A stretch of DNA of 22,739 nt. Origin: an uncultured Christensenella sp. GTDB lineage: Bacteria; Bacillota; Clostridia; Christensenellales; Borkfalkiaceae. Position 1 is the first letter of the stretch. Each line of letters begins with the position of its first letter. Positions 15,263-22,088 of the stretch are shown one piece after another. The position numbers were made by a program, and so were the translations under genes. The DNA is taken from assembly GCA_910577555.1 (NCBI GenBank), contig CAJTLF010000023.1, positions 1 to 22,739 on the forward strand, given 5' to 3'. Below the pieces are notes generated by a model, which was not told the DNA's origin, did not search any database, and was given only the letters and a program-made list of their open reading frames with translations.

Positions 15263-15711
15263 CTGAGCCCCCCCCCCGCGTATTGCCTGTAATTTTCCAT
15301 AAACTCGTCTATATTGCGTGCCGAATCGAAAAAAATAAACTCATCGGGGTCTATGAAAGCGCAGTAATCGCCGTCACCCCAATTACCGCTCCACACGAAT
15401 TCGTTGAACGCGCGGGACTGTCTGCTCCAACGCCCGTCCGACCACGGCCGCATTTCCACGAAACCTTCCTTAATCAAATCGCCGACTACTCCGTCGTAAG
15501 GTTGCGAGCTGGAGTCGTCGTAAAGTATTATTTTATCAAAACCGAGCGAGCGGTGGTGCAAAGCCCACTCGCGCAGACAGGCATGCTCGTCTTTAATGAG
15601 CGCACAAATAAAATACCTGTTTTTAGCGACGGGCTTTGCTTGCGCCGAAGGAGAATTTCCGATGCGGAAAGCTTTGCCGCAGTACTGCTTTTCACCGTTT
15701 AATTCAACCAT
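15166..15711 (-). CDS. Glycosyltransferase, GT92/GT2_4-like, N-terminal part (frame broken)
   Basis: A 181-codon frame whose first 145 residues are a typical start of a family 92 or GT2_4-like glycosyltransferase: RYFICALIKDEHACLREWAL, HHRSLGFDKIILYDDSSSQP, and the metal-binding CAFIDPDEFIFF. After a run of ten G residues it continues YAGGGLSWRLYDANGSD, which fits the W-x-x-Y-x-x-N-G block of the family, then degenerates and stops. The missing C-terminal half is encoded in the -1 frame (14876-15262). AAGGG precedes the ATG, and the gene starts six bases after the small membrane-protein ORF, so they are likely co-transcribed. Substrate unknown. Confidence 0.7.
   Translation of the reverse strand: MVELNGEKQYCGKAFRIGNSPSAQAKPVAKNRYFICALIKDEHACLREWALHHRSLGFDKIILYDDSSSQPYDGVVGDLIKEGFVEMRPWSDGRWSRQSRAFNEFVWSGNWGDGDYCAFIDPDEFIFFDSARNIDEFMENYRQYAGGGLSWRLYDANGSDKLRTATRGRIRWVKFSSNPIL
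15268..15277. repeat. Homopolymer C10 (G10 on the coding strand) in the glycosyltransferase
   Basis: Ten consecutive C residues on the plus strand, far the longest G/C homopolymer in the window. It lies inside the glycosyltransferase frame, encoding three glycines, immediately before the region in which the frame is lost. Tracts of this length are prone to slippage in replication, transcription and sequencing. Confidence 0.9.
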
Positions 15712-15717
15712 ATCCCT

Positions 15718-15945
15718 TCACCTTCCCGAAATTCCGATTACTTTTTCCGCCGTCTCCGTCACGCTGTGACAGTCGGCGTTTTCGGTAGTTTTACTTGCGG
15801 TTACGGGCGCGTTATTTTCCGTTTTTACCGTTGGCGTGGTGTTTACGCTTTTAGTAAGCGCGACCAGCTCTTCCACCTTTTCCCCGACGAGTTGCTCATC
15901 GAAAGCAAGACCGCGGCAAAGCGCGTAACGGTTGGCTTTGGTCAT
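15718..15945 (-). pseudogene. Small membrane protein, C-terminal part (frameshifted)
   Basis: A 75-codon frame starting MTKANRYALCRGLAFDEQLV and ending in a Thr/Asn/Glu-rich, probably disordered tail. Its start overlaps the preceding stop as ATGA, which could be read as translational coupling. However, reading its frame upstream through the A6 run gives SGEEKKQFAMTKANRYAL, a smooth helix continuing the previous ORF, so the two are more likely one protein of about 145 residues interrupted by a one-base shift. GEKVEELVALTKSVN is a further amphipathic helix. No ribosome binding site of its own is evident. Confidence 0.5.
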
Positions 15946-16154
15946 AGCGAATTGCTTTTTTCTTCGCCGCTATAGTGAACGAACGACTCCGCCTGTTCTA
16001 CGAAGGGCAATAGCGCGTTGCAAATTTCTATCGTCTGTTCGGCGACTCTTTTCGCTTTAACGCTCTTTACGAACTTTGCAATAAAAGTTGCCGCCGTTGC
16101 TACGGTAGCGACCAGCGCGCCTAAGAGCGAAATAATAAGTTCCAATTTTTTCAT
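15942..16154 (-). CDS. Small single-span membrane protein, possibly phage-holin-like (N-terminal part)
   Basis: A 70-codon frame. Residues about 4-27 form a hydrophobic Ala/Val-rich membrane segment, followed by a basic stretch (VKSVKAKRVAEQ) and a helical region with ICNALLPFVEQAESF and SGEEK. The organisation, a single N-terminal span plus a short helical domain with a GEEK motif, recalls small phage proteins of the LL-H holin type, but I am not sure of the family. AAAGGAG precedes the ATG at 16154; the frame is open 17 codons further upstream without support. The frame ends early at an A6 run and the natural continuation lies in the -1 frame. Confidence 0.6.
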   Translation of the reverse strand: MKKLELIISLLGALVATVATAATFIAKFVKSVKAKRVAEQTIEICNALLPFVEQAESFVHYSGEEKSNSL

Positions 16155-16170
16155 CTTCTTTTCTCCTTTT

Positions 16171-16332
16171 TTAAAAATATATATCTTCGGGAATGGGGAA
16201 AACACCGCTGTAATCTAATAATATCCCCGTATCAACGCAAACGACTTCGTCGGCATTGTTTTTACAACCGTTAAGCTTTTCCACCCGAACGGCTGTAACC
16301 CAAAACGCCCGTTTTCCGCTTTGGTACGAATA
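16171..16332 (-). pseudogene. 5'-truncated ORF remnant
   Basis: A 53-codon open frame with no ATG that reads like the C-terminal end of a real protein: AFWVTAVRVEKLNGCKN, then ADEVVCVDTGILLDY and SGVFPIPEDIYF before a TAA. Its amino-acid mix is protein-like, and the stop lies 17 bases before the next start codon, overlapping its leader as in an operon. The only possible start is a GTG at 16284 without a ribosome binding site. A terminator and a TATAAT box lie immediately upstream, so the original 5' part seems to have been lost. Family not recognised. Confidence 0.4.
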
Positions 16333-16345
16333 TTATAAAATAAAT

Positions 16346-16390
16346 ACAAAAATAGCCCGCGCGAATTTACCCGCGCGGGCTATTCTGTTT
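16346..16390. terminator. Terminator after the 626-aa lipoprotein gene
   Basis: TAGCCCGCGCG (16353-16363) pairs perfectly with CGCGCGGGCTA (16372-16382) around an 8-base loop. On the minus strand it is followed by TTTTT, ending the lipoprotein transcript. Confidence 0.88.
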
Positions 16391-16413
16391 TTTTAAATAT
16401 TCCGACTAAACTT

Positions 16414-18294
16414 TCAATCGACTTTCTGCAGACTTACCGTAACGTCTGTATGATATTTACCTTCTGCCACTACGCTTACGGGCGCAAGATAAATCAAATC
16501 GCCCGCGTTTAAAGTAAGCGTTACCGTAAACGCCTGTGCGGTACAATAGGGCGTCCAGCCGTTCTTAACCTGTGATTGACCTATGCCAAGCATTAACCCC
16601 GTATCCGACGACATCTTTTCGTAATCCCTGTCGCCATTTACCTGGAATAAAGCGTAACCGTCGCCCACTCTTTTCGTTCTGAACGAGCCGCTTTCCAAAA
16701 CGATTTTATAAGTGCCTGATTCCAGTTCTTCGCTCGCCTTTAACGCTGAAATTTGTTTACCATACAGTACTACAGTCTTAGAACCGTCCAACGACAAAGT
16801 TTGCAGTCGTTCGTCACCGATTTTAACTGTTACAGCACCCGTTGTACTGTTTCTGAACTCAAATCTTACTTTCGTTCCCGCGGGCGCGTTAAAATTAGCC
16901 CATCGCTCGGTTGAAGTATCGCTTATTAAATCATTGCCGTTCATAACGACTTCTACGCCTTCGGGAACTTCCAGAGAATAAGCGTTATTAGTTTCTGACA
17001 CGAATTCGTACCCGTCCGACCAATTGCCGGCTTCAAGTTCAACGGTATTGTCACCTTCGGAAAGCAAATTTACGTCTCTCGTCACAGTTACCGCGTACAT
17101 TCTGGCTGAACTTACTATCGTTATGCATTCTCCCGCTTTCATCTGCGCCACCACGGTATCAGTCGGTGTTACGGAATTATTTTCGATTTTACCGAATGCC
17201 GCAGCAGTAGGGAACCAGCCGGAACTTCCCGCACTATAAACTACGGCAGGATTTACTTCGTCTATCAAATAATATATTAAACTCACTTTTCCGTCGCTAA
17301 GAGACACCCCCGAACTGTCACGCAAATCGGAGAATTTAAAAGTATACCTTCCCCCTGTTTCCGCTTGGAAGAACATAGCTCCCTGAGCAGATTGAAAGGC
17401 TATTTTGTTTTCGCCTTCTTCTACAATAATCCCCCACCGGATTAGGTTATAAATAGCAGTACTTTCAAACGCACAGCTTGCGTCGGTAAAAATCTTATTG
17501 CAATCCGGACATTTATAATGCGCTAAACTTTTAAACGGCTTTTTCGCACTGCTTAACGTTATAATATTTTTTGTACTTGCGCCTGCGCTTACGGATTTTG
17601 CATTTTTATGAGCAGTTGCAGGATATCGAACGTTAAACGTTACGCTTTCATCGTTTCCCAAAGGTACTTCGTACGTCATTTCGCCGTCAACGGTACAAGT
17701 AGCCGCACTGCCGGAAGATTTATATGCGTTACCCGCCGCTTCTATCGATAATAATGTTTTTTCTTCAAGCACTTCATCGCACAGTACACACTTTTTAACC
17801 GTTTTACCGTTCGTATTCTGTCCGGGTACGGTTTCAATCTCCCACGCACCCTTTTCGTGCGTCAAGGCGTCGATATTTTCGTTCTTTGTTTCGGTACAAC
17901 CGTCATTATCGCAATAATAACGGGTGTTTCCTGCAACTCCGCAACTCGCAGGAGTCGTACTTTCAACTACGAAGTGATGTCCGAACGCCGACTCCGCAAC
18001 CGTTTCAGTCTTTTCATCACCGCACTCGCAAGAATAAACCTTTACCGCGTCCGCAGTACAAGTTGCAGGCGTCCCGGACTGCTCTACCCATTGGTGACCC
18101 AAAGCGTCTATTTCTTCCGTTTTCGTCTCACCGCATTCGCAATGAAAAGTCTTTTGCCCCGCAACGCCGCAATGCGCCGCTACGGTAACTTCCCCATCGT
18201 CCCAGACGTGTTCGTGGCAAGCAGCCAAAGACGCCGCAGCACATAATACTGCACAACAAGCGGTAATTCCAAGCAATGTTTTTCTTGCTTTCAT
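16414..18294 (-). CDS. Surface lipoprotein with repeated His/Cys-pair modules
   Basis: A 626-aa predicted exported lipoprotein: the signal peptide ends in LAAC (Cys26). About residues 27-170 hold four consecutive modules of the pattern H-x-W, CGVAG or CTADA, then a close Cys pair (CECGETKTE, CECGDEKTE, CDNDGCTETK, CVLCDEVLEE) and a GH; a fifth diverged unit with CPDCNKIF follows near 265. The paired Cys and His residues could hold zinc or disulphides. The rest is beta-rich with no recognised enzyme motif and several phrases typical of carbohydrate-binding-like folds, for example YTFKFSDLRDSSG and VRFEFRNSTTGAVTVKIGD. GGAGG lies five bases before the ATG. Probable role: cell-surface binding; ligand unknown. 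The first module resembles that of the LRR lipoprotein at 10974-12608. Confidence 0.8.
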   Translation of the reverse strand: MKARKTLLGITACCAVLCAAASLAACHEHVWDDGEVTVAAHCGVAGQKTFHCECGETKTEEIDALGHQWVEQSGTPATCTADAVKVYSCECGDEKTETVAESAFGHHFVVESTTPASCGVAGNTRYYCDNDGCTETKNENIDALTHEKGAWEIETVPGQNTNGKTVKKCVLCDEVLEEKTLLSIEAAGNAYKSSGSAATCTVDGEMTYEVPLGNDESVTFNVRYPATAHKNAKSVSAGASTKNIITLSSAKKPFKSLAHYKCPDCNKIFTDASCAFESTAIYNLIRWGIIVEEGENKIAFQSAQGAMFFQAETGGRYTFKFSDLRDSSGVSLSDGKVSLIYYLIDEVNPAVVYSAGSSGWFPTAAAFGKIENNSVTPTDTVVAQMKAGECITIVSSARMYAVTVTRDVNLLSEGDNTVELEAGNWSDGYEFVSETNNAYSLEVPEGVEVVMNGNDLISDTSTERWANFNAPAGTKVRFEFRNSTTGAVTVKIGDERLQTLSLDGSKTVVLYGKQISALKASEELESGTYKIVLESGSFRTKRVGDGYALFQVNGDRDYEKMSSDTGLMLGIGQSQVKNGWTPYCTAQAFTVTLTLNAGDLIYLAPVSVVAEGKYHTDVTVSLQKVD

Positions 18295-18390
18295 AAATGC
18301 CTCCCCCCATTTTATTGAAATATTTATGTATAATTTAATAAATTATTGCATAAACTCGTCGATAAAATGAAATAATGAATAATTATTAGT

Positions 18391-18420
18391 ATAATACTCT
18401 TACCGCGGGTTTTTTGTCAA
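18391..18420 (-). promoter_or_regulatory. Promoter of the 626-aa lipoprotein gene
   Basis: On the minus strand, a perfect TTGACA (18415-18420), 18-bp spacer and TATTAT (18391-18396), giving a leader of about 90 nt that is strongly A/T-rich up to the GGGGGGAGG ribosome binding site. Confidence 0.7.
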
Positions 18421-18494
18421 GTGTTTTTCACATATTTTTCACTTTTATTAAAATTGTCATACTTTCACAACGTCTAATAAACTCTCTTTATAAT

Positions 18495-18536
18495 AAAAAA
18501 TCCCGCCGTCGCAGTTTGTTCTGCGACGGCGGGATT
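18495..18536 (-). terminator. Terminator of ruvX-DUF1292
   Basis: A perfect 16-bp stem (18499-18514 with 18521-18536, 6-base loop) followed on the minus strand by six T residues; it lies 15 bases past the stop of the DUF1292 gene. Confidence 0.92.
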
Positions 18537-18551
18537 ATTCAAATTCATATT

Positions 18552-18830
18552 TTATTGTTCTTCTTCGGTTTCCTGCTGATAAAATTCAAAAACTTCTTCC
18601 AGCAAATTTTCGTCTTCAATCGGCTCTAAAACTTCTTCCTGCTCGTTAAGACGGAATATAACCACTTCGTCTTCGGCAATTTCTTCGTTGGGTTCAGCCG
18701 CAAGCAAAAGCGCGTATTTAACACCCTTATACTCCGTTACGTCCAAAAGCTTGAAGTTTATAACGTTACCGCCGTCGTCCACGAGTTCGATAATCTCGTC
18801 TTCGTTCAGCTCTTCGATTTCTTCGCTCAT
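18552..18830 (-). CDS. DUF1292 protein (YrzB family)
   Basis: A 92-aa, very acidic cytoplasmic protein of the DUF1292/YrzB family, function unknown. The family core is visible as IIELVDDGGNVINFKLLDV, YKGVKYALLLAAE and VVIFRLNEQEEVLEPIED. The ATG at 18830 lies one base past the ruvX stop and its AAGGAGAG ribosome binding site overlaps the end of ruvX, so the two are co-translated. In Bacillus and many Clostridia the same pair follows ireB/yrzL; that gene is not here. Confidence 0.92.
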   Translation of the reverse strand: MSEEIEELNEDEIIELVDDGGNVINFKLLDVTEYKGVKYALLLAAEPNEEIAEDEVVIFRLNEQEEVLEPIEDENLLEEVFEFYQQETEEEQ

Positions 18831-18831
18831 A

Positions 18832-19254
18832 TTACTCTCCTTTTTTGATTTTATTAAGATAACCGTCGAGAATATTTGCCGCGGCAAGCGCGTCCACGTA
18901 GTTTTTACGCTTTTCGCGGCGCATACCTTCGCTTATAAGAGTTTCGTGCGCCATCTGTGTTGTAAACCGCTCGTCTTCGCAGATTACGGGTATAGCCGTA
19001 ATCTCGCGCAACGCGTCGATAAATCTCTGCGTTTTCTGCGTTTGCAAAGCTTCACTGCCGTCGAAATTTACGGGTAAACCGCATATTATTCTGGTCGCGC
19101 CCTTTTCCTTTGCAATAGCCGCAATAGCCGCCACGTCCGTCTGAAAGCCCTTACGGAAGTAAGTTTGGGACGGAAGCGCGTACGAATTAAACGGGTCTGA
19201 AATCGCAACGCCTATTCTTTTATCGCCTATATCGAAAGCGACGTATCTTTCCAT
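18832..19254 (-). CDS. ruvX: Holliday junction resolvase-like RuvX (YqgF)
   Basis: A 140-aa RNase H-fold nuclease of the YqgF family, linked to Holliday junction resolution and to 16S rRNA 5' maturation. Motifs: AFDIGDKRIGVAISD (first Asp), IICGLPVNFDGS, and CEDERFTTQMA with the catalytic Glu/Asp and YVDALAAANILDGYL near the end. The frame is open 34 codons further upstream but that part covers a promoter; the ATG at 19254 gives the standard start MERYVAFDIG. No ribosome binding site is present: TATTAT at 19261-19266 puts the transcription start on the ATG itself, suggesting a leaderless mRNA. It is first of the ruvX-DUF1292 pair. Confidence 0.93.
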   Translation of the reverse strand: MERYVAFDIGDKRIGVAISDPFNSYALPSQTYFRKGFQTDVAAIAAIAKEKGATRIICGLPVNFDGSEALQTQKTQRFIDALREITAIPVICEDERFTTQMAHETLISEGMRREKRKNYVDALAAANILDGYLNKIKKGE

Positions 19255-19260
19255 AAGGTT

Positions 19261-19289
19261 ATAATAACATACCCGCGCGTTTTTTTCAA
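19261..19289 (-). promoter_or_regulatory. Promoter of ruvX, apparently leaderless
   Basis: On the minus strand, TTGAAA (19284-19289), a 17-bp spacer and an extended TGT-TATTAT -10 box (19261-19266). Six bases then separate it from the ruvX ATG. Confidence 0.6.
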
Positions 19290-19379
19290 GTTTATTCACA
19301 GGCATTTTTTTACAATCATAAAAGGCGTATATTTTCTCATACTGTGAGTAAGGCATCTTGCCTTTTCAAGGAGAATCAA

Positions 19380-19580
19380 GTGGAAAAGTTTATGATTGGG
19401 CTTGTCGTAGGTATGGCAGGCGGTGCGCTTTTGGTCGCTAATAACTGCAAGCTTTTAAATCTCGTCAAAAAAAATCAGGAAGATTTAATGAACAAAGCCG
19501 AATGCTATATCGACAAAAAGCTGGACGAACTTGAAAAAGCCGGCGAAAGCCAGGAAAATAAGTCTCAAAAATCAGAGTAA
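19380..19580 (+). CDS. Small membrane-anchored protein, function unknown
   Basis: A 66-aa protein with one N-terminal membrane segment (FMIGLVVGMAGGALLVANNC, about 4-23) followed by a charged helix rich in Lys and Glu that is likely coiled or extended in the cytoplasm. The pattern is like YtxH-type or small Gly-zipper anchor proteins but no family is firmly recognised. The start is GTG at 19380, supported by AAGGAG six bases upstream; the frame extends 12 codons further but lacks a ribosome binding site there. It is divergent from ruvX and followed by its own terminator. Confidence 0.75.
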   Translation: MEKFMIGLVVGMAGGALLVANNCKLLNLVKKNQEDLMNKAECYIDKKLDELEKAGESQENKSQKSE

Positions 19581-19603
19581 TGAATTTTTAAGGCTTAAAC
19601 CCC

Positions 19604-19640
19604 GCAACGGGGCGCGATTATCGTGCCCCGTTGCTTTTTT
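19604..19640 (+). terminator. Rho-independent terminator
   Basis: GCAACGGGGCGCG (19604-19616) pairs with CGTGCCCCGTTGC (19622-19634, one G-T pair) and is followed by six T residues. It ends the small membrane-protein gene and lies next to the stop of the convergent Myb-like gene. Confidence 0.92.
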
Positions 19641-19658
19641 ATTTATATGCGAAGTTGC

Positions 19659-20255
19659 TCAGGAATTTCTCAGCTGCAACCTTAAAAGAGCGTTCTCGTC
19701 CGTTAAACGCTTTATTAAAGTAGTCAGCCGCTTGTTCTCTTCCTTTAAGCTTGACGCAAGCTTATCGTAAAGCTCGTTTATTTCTTCTTCTATGCGCCGT
19801 CTTGCCGCATCGTCGCCGCCCGCAAGCCCGCACTCGCGCATAAGCCTTTCAATGCGTTCGGGCTGTTTGCCGACCACGTTGCGGTACTTGTTCTGGTAGC
19901 GCAACATAAGCTTATCGTCACCCTTGGCGAGATTTAAAACCGCCCTGCGCACCGAAACGCCCTTGCTCTTCTGCAAAAGAATTTCGCGCAGTATTTTGTC
20001 AGTCTCTTCTTCGGAAAAAGGAAGTATCTTTTCCGCCTTCAGATTTTTGCCCGCAAGCATTTCCTTTACTCTCTTATCACCCGTACAGCGTAAAAGCGCG
20101 TAATAGTAATTTCTTACGCTGCCTTTCGCCCTGCCCGTCTTTTGCGCGTAAGACGCAAACAAGCCGGACAGCGTCTTGCCTTCGCGTCTGCCGCCCGCAA
20201 CGAACTCCACCAAGCTTTTAGCTTCTTCTTCCGTATAGCCGTTAATCTTATTCAT
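19659..20255 (-). CDS. Putative DNA-binding protein with two Myb/RsfA-like repeats and a coiled coil
   Basis: A 198-aa basic protein. Two similar helix-rich units are seen: YTEEEAKSLVEFVAGGRREG to SVRNYYYALLR (about 7-56), and FSEEETDKILREILLQKSKG to LRYQNKYRNVVG (about 80-128). Each starts with the (Y/F)-(T/S)-E-E-E of Myb/SANT-type domains as in the prespore regulator RsfA. Residues about 150-198 form a coiled coil (IEEEINELYDKLASSLKEEN and a Leu-rich end) for dimerisation. A role as a transcription regulator, perhaps of sporulation genes, is inference. AAAAGGAG precedes the ATG. It is divergent from the unrecognised gene at 20358. Confidence 0.75.
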   Translation of the reverse strand: MNKINGYTEEEAKSLVEFVAGGRREGKTLSGLFASYAQKTGRAKGSVRNYYYALLRCTGDKRVKEMLAGKNLKAEKILPFSEEETDKILREILLQKSKGVSVRRAVLNLAKGDDKLMLRYQNKYRNVVGKQPERIERLMRECGLAGGDDAARRRIEEEINELYDKLASSLKEENKRLTTLIKRLTDENALLRLQLRNS

Positions 20256-20357
20256 ACCGTTCTCCTTTTATTTTTCGTTTACGCGTAAAATATTGACATA
20301 ATTGTTGAACGATATTCATTAAATAATAAAAAATACTTTTATTTATTGCGGTACAGT

Positions 20358-21284
20358 ATGCGAGTTTATTTTTTATCGTACAAGCCTGCCATATTAAAAC
20401 TGAACGGGCTTTACGTGGGAGTTATCGACCTTTTTGAACGACACGTGGAAATCGACCTTAACGACAGCGTGCTTGCCGAAATAGTCCCCGGCGAAAATTT
20501 ACAGGGGGTAAACTTTTTTATAAACGAGCGTCTGCTGTTTTCCCCGCCGCCCTTTCTCGACGTATATTTAATGTCGGGCGAAGCTCTCGTCTACGTGCGC
20601 GAATACGGCAATAAGAACGCGGATATAGAAGTTATTGCGCAAACGCGCTTTTGCGGAAATCTCGTCACCGTTTTCTCTCAGGGCGGCGTATACCTTTCAG
20701 CGGAAGGGGGCGACTATTCGCTGATACCTTTGCCCGCACGGTTCAAGTCGGTAAAATTCGAAGAAAAAATGCTCGGCGGCTTGCCCGTGCTTGCCGTATG
20801 GGGCGGAAACGCGCTGCTCGTATTAAACGACCGCGGGAAACGGGTGTTTATGAATGAAGTAATCGCCGCGGACTTCGGGGAAACGCTGTGCGTAACCGTT
20901 GAGTTTGAAACCTGTACTGCGGCGCAAGCCGAATGTATATTCGATTACGACGGACAAAAGCTCACGCTGTCGTCGAGCAAAACTATAGAGACCCGCCCGC
21001 CCGAAAAAAATATCGTGCATTTTGCGTTTTTCGAAAGCGTGCTTACCCGCGGAGATTTTACCGCCTATCTCAGCGAAGATTTAAAGGGAACTTCCGCCGC
21101 GCTCAAGGATTATTTAGGTGACTTCGTTTCGGTAACAGTACCTACGGAAAAATTCTATTCCGACCACGGCGATATCCGCGCGGCGGGGCTCGTTTATCCA
21201 AAAGCCGGAAACCTTTTCGAAGTAAAGTACTTTGCCGTGGAACTCAAAGATAACTTAATAAGCAACATTTTTCCCGTGGAGTAA
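20358..21284 (+). CDS. Hypothetical protein, unrecognised
   Basis: A 308-aa protein I cannot assign. It begins with a short hydrophobic stretch (MRVYFLSYKPAILKLNG) that is not a signal peptide, then appears to be mostly beta-strand, with aromatic and Gly turns such as GNLVTVFSQGGVYLSAEGGD and GLPVLAVWGGNALLVL, suggesting a beta-propeller-like or sandwich fold. No catalytic motif or membrane segment is evident. The frame opens with a TTG at 20346; the ATG at 20358 is the likelier start, though neither has a ribosome binding site. Codon use matches its neighbours. It shares the intergenic region with the Myb/RsfA-like gene, which may regulate it. Confidence 0.8.
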   Translation: MRVYFLSYKPAILKLNGLYVGVIDLFERHVEIDLNDSVLAEIVPGENLQGVNFFINERLLFSPPPFLDVYLMSGEALVYVREYGNKNADIEVIAQTRFCGNLVTVFSQGGVYLSAEGGDYSLIPLPARFKSVKFEEKMLGGLPVLAVWGGNALLVLNDRGKRVFMNEVIAADFGETLCVTVEFETCTAAQAECIFDYDGQKLTLSSSKTIETRPPEKNIVHFAFFESVLTRGDFTAYLSEDLKGTSAALKDYLGDFVSVTVPTEKFYSDHGDIRAAGLVYPKAGNLFEVKYFAVELKDNLISNIFPVE

Positions 21285-21315
21285 AAAAACGAGTGGACGT
21301 ATAACCGTCCACTCG
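21283..21315. terminator. Bidirectional terminator
   Basis: A perfect 10-bp stem CGAGTGGACG (21290-21299) with CGTCCACTCG (21306-21315). The minus strand leaves it into seven T residues, ending the lipoprotein transcript; the plus strand leaves it into CACTTTTA, ending the hypothetical gene. Confidence 0.88.
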
Positions 21316-21333
21316 CACTTTTACTCTATAAAA

Positions 21334-21750
21334 TTATTTTTTGAATTCCACTCTTACGCTTACGGCAGAACTACCGGTACCTTCGGTCTCTTCAAGCACG
21401 AGCGTGGTGCCTTCCATTTTCACTTCAGCCTTTTCGGTTCCCTGTACGAAATAGTACTTGCCTTCGGTCTCTTCCCAAGTACCGTTCTGTTCGCCGCCCA
21501 TTGCGCCGGACATCTGTCCTTTAAGGGTATAGGTGTTGTCGTCCTTGATTTCAAGAATGATTGCGTCTGCGGCAATAGTCATTCCGTTATATTCTTTGCC
21601 TACTTCGATAACCTGCGTTACACCAGCGGCACTAATAGTCATTTTGGACAGTTTCCAAGTACCCGTAAAGGTGGTCGAGCAAGCGGTCATACCGATGCAC
21701 AGTGCGATTATTGCTATGGAAGACAACAACGCGGCTAAAACTTTTTTCAT
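21334..21750 (-). CDS. Small lipoprotein, lipocalin-like domain
   Basis: A 138-aa predicted lipoprotein. The signal peptide ends in the lipobox GMTAC (Cys24); after it come FTGTWKLSKMTISAAG, DAIILEIKDDNTYTLKG, QNGTWEETEGKYYFV and a C-terminal strand, the pattern of small lipocalin-like beta-barrel domains in Firmicutes lipoproteins. The ligand is unknown. The ATG at 21750 has GGAGA nine bases upstream; the frame is open for 30 more codons that run into the palindromic leader. The leader of about 126 nt carries two palindromes. Confidence 0.82.
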   Translation of the reverse strand: MKKVLAALLSSIAIIALCIGMTACSTTFTGTWKLSKMTISAAGVTQVIEVGKEYNGMTIAADAIILEIKDDNTYTLKGQMSGAMGGEQNGTWEETEGKYYFVQGTEKAEVKMEGTTLVLEETEGTGSSAVSVRVEFKK

Positions 21751-21815
21751 TTTTTTATTCTCCTTTTCTGCAAAACCGCTTAAAACAAGAGAATGCCCAA
21801 CCGTTAAGTTTTTTT

Positions 21816-21858
21816 CGTATGCGCTTGTTACCAAGCGCATACGGGGGTACCCCCGTAT
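21816..21858. repeat. Two overlapping palindromes in the lipoprotein leader
   Basis: First element: CGTATGCGCTTG (21816-21827) and CAAGCGCATACG (21832-21843), perfect 12-bp arms, 4-base loop. Second: ATACGGGGGTACCCCCGTAT (21839-21858), a perfect 20-bp palindrome sharing five bases with the first, so the two structures compete. Neither is followed by a T run in the direction of the gene, so it is not a standard terminator. Could be an operator, an mRNA-stabilising hairpin or a dispersed palindromic repeat. Confidence 0.75.
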
Positions 21859-21882
21859 TTATTCGGTTCCGCTTTTTCTTTA

Positions 21883-21911
21883 ATACTATCACACCAAAAC
21901 CGCAAAGTCAA
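21883..21911 (-). promoter_or_regulatory. Promoter of the small lipoprotein gene
   Basis: On the minus strand, TTGACT (21906-21911), a 17-bp spacer and TAGTAT (21883-21888), with predicted start near 21876, upstream of the palindromes. Confidence 0.65.
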
Positions 21912-22000
21912 GGGTTAGTTGACAAATTCCGACAGAATAAACGGCGCAAAAAAGTAAAACCAACCTTAAATGACGTCTATCCTAGAGATTTTCGCTAATA

Positions 22001-22051
22001 AACAAATAGCGCACTACTTCATTTACGAAATATAGTGCGCTATACTTTTTT
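22001..22051. terminator. Terminator after the GyrI-like gene
   Basis: ATAGCGCACTA (22006-22016) pairs perfectly with TAGTGCGCTAT (22033-22043). The plus side is followed by TACTTTTTTC and the minus side by TTTGTTTATT. It lies 38 bases past the minus-strand stop codon at 22089. Confidence 0.75.
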
Positions 22052-22088
22052 CATTTAAGACGATAAATTGAAATTTAACTTATAATCG

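Noticed and set aside
20285..20345. Strong promoter for the gene at 20358
   Set aside because: TTGACA is present at about 20294, but no good -10 box lies at 16-18 bp; several weak A/T boxes are possible, so no single promoter is claimed.
21702..21998. Plus-strand ORF of 98 codons over the palindromic leader
   Set aside because: It is antisense to the lipoprotein start, crosses its promoter and the palindromes, and has no ribosome binding site.
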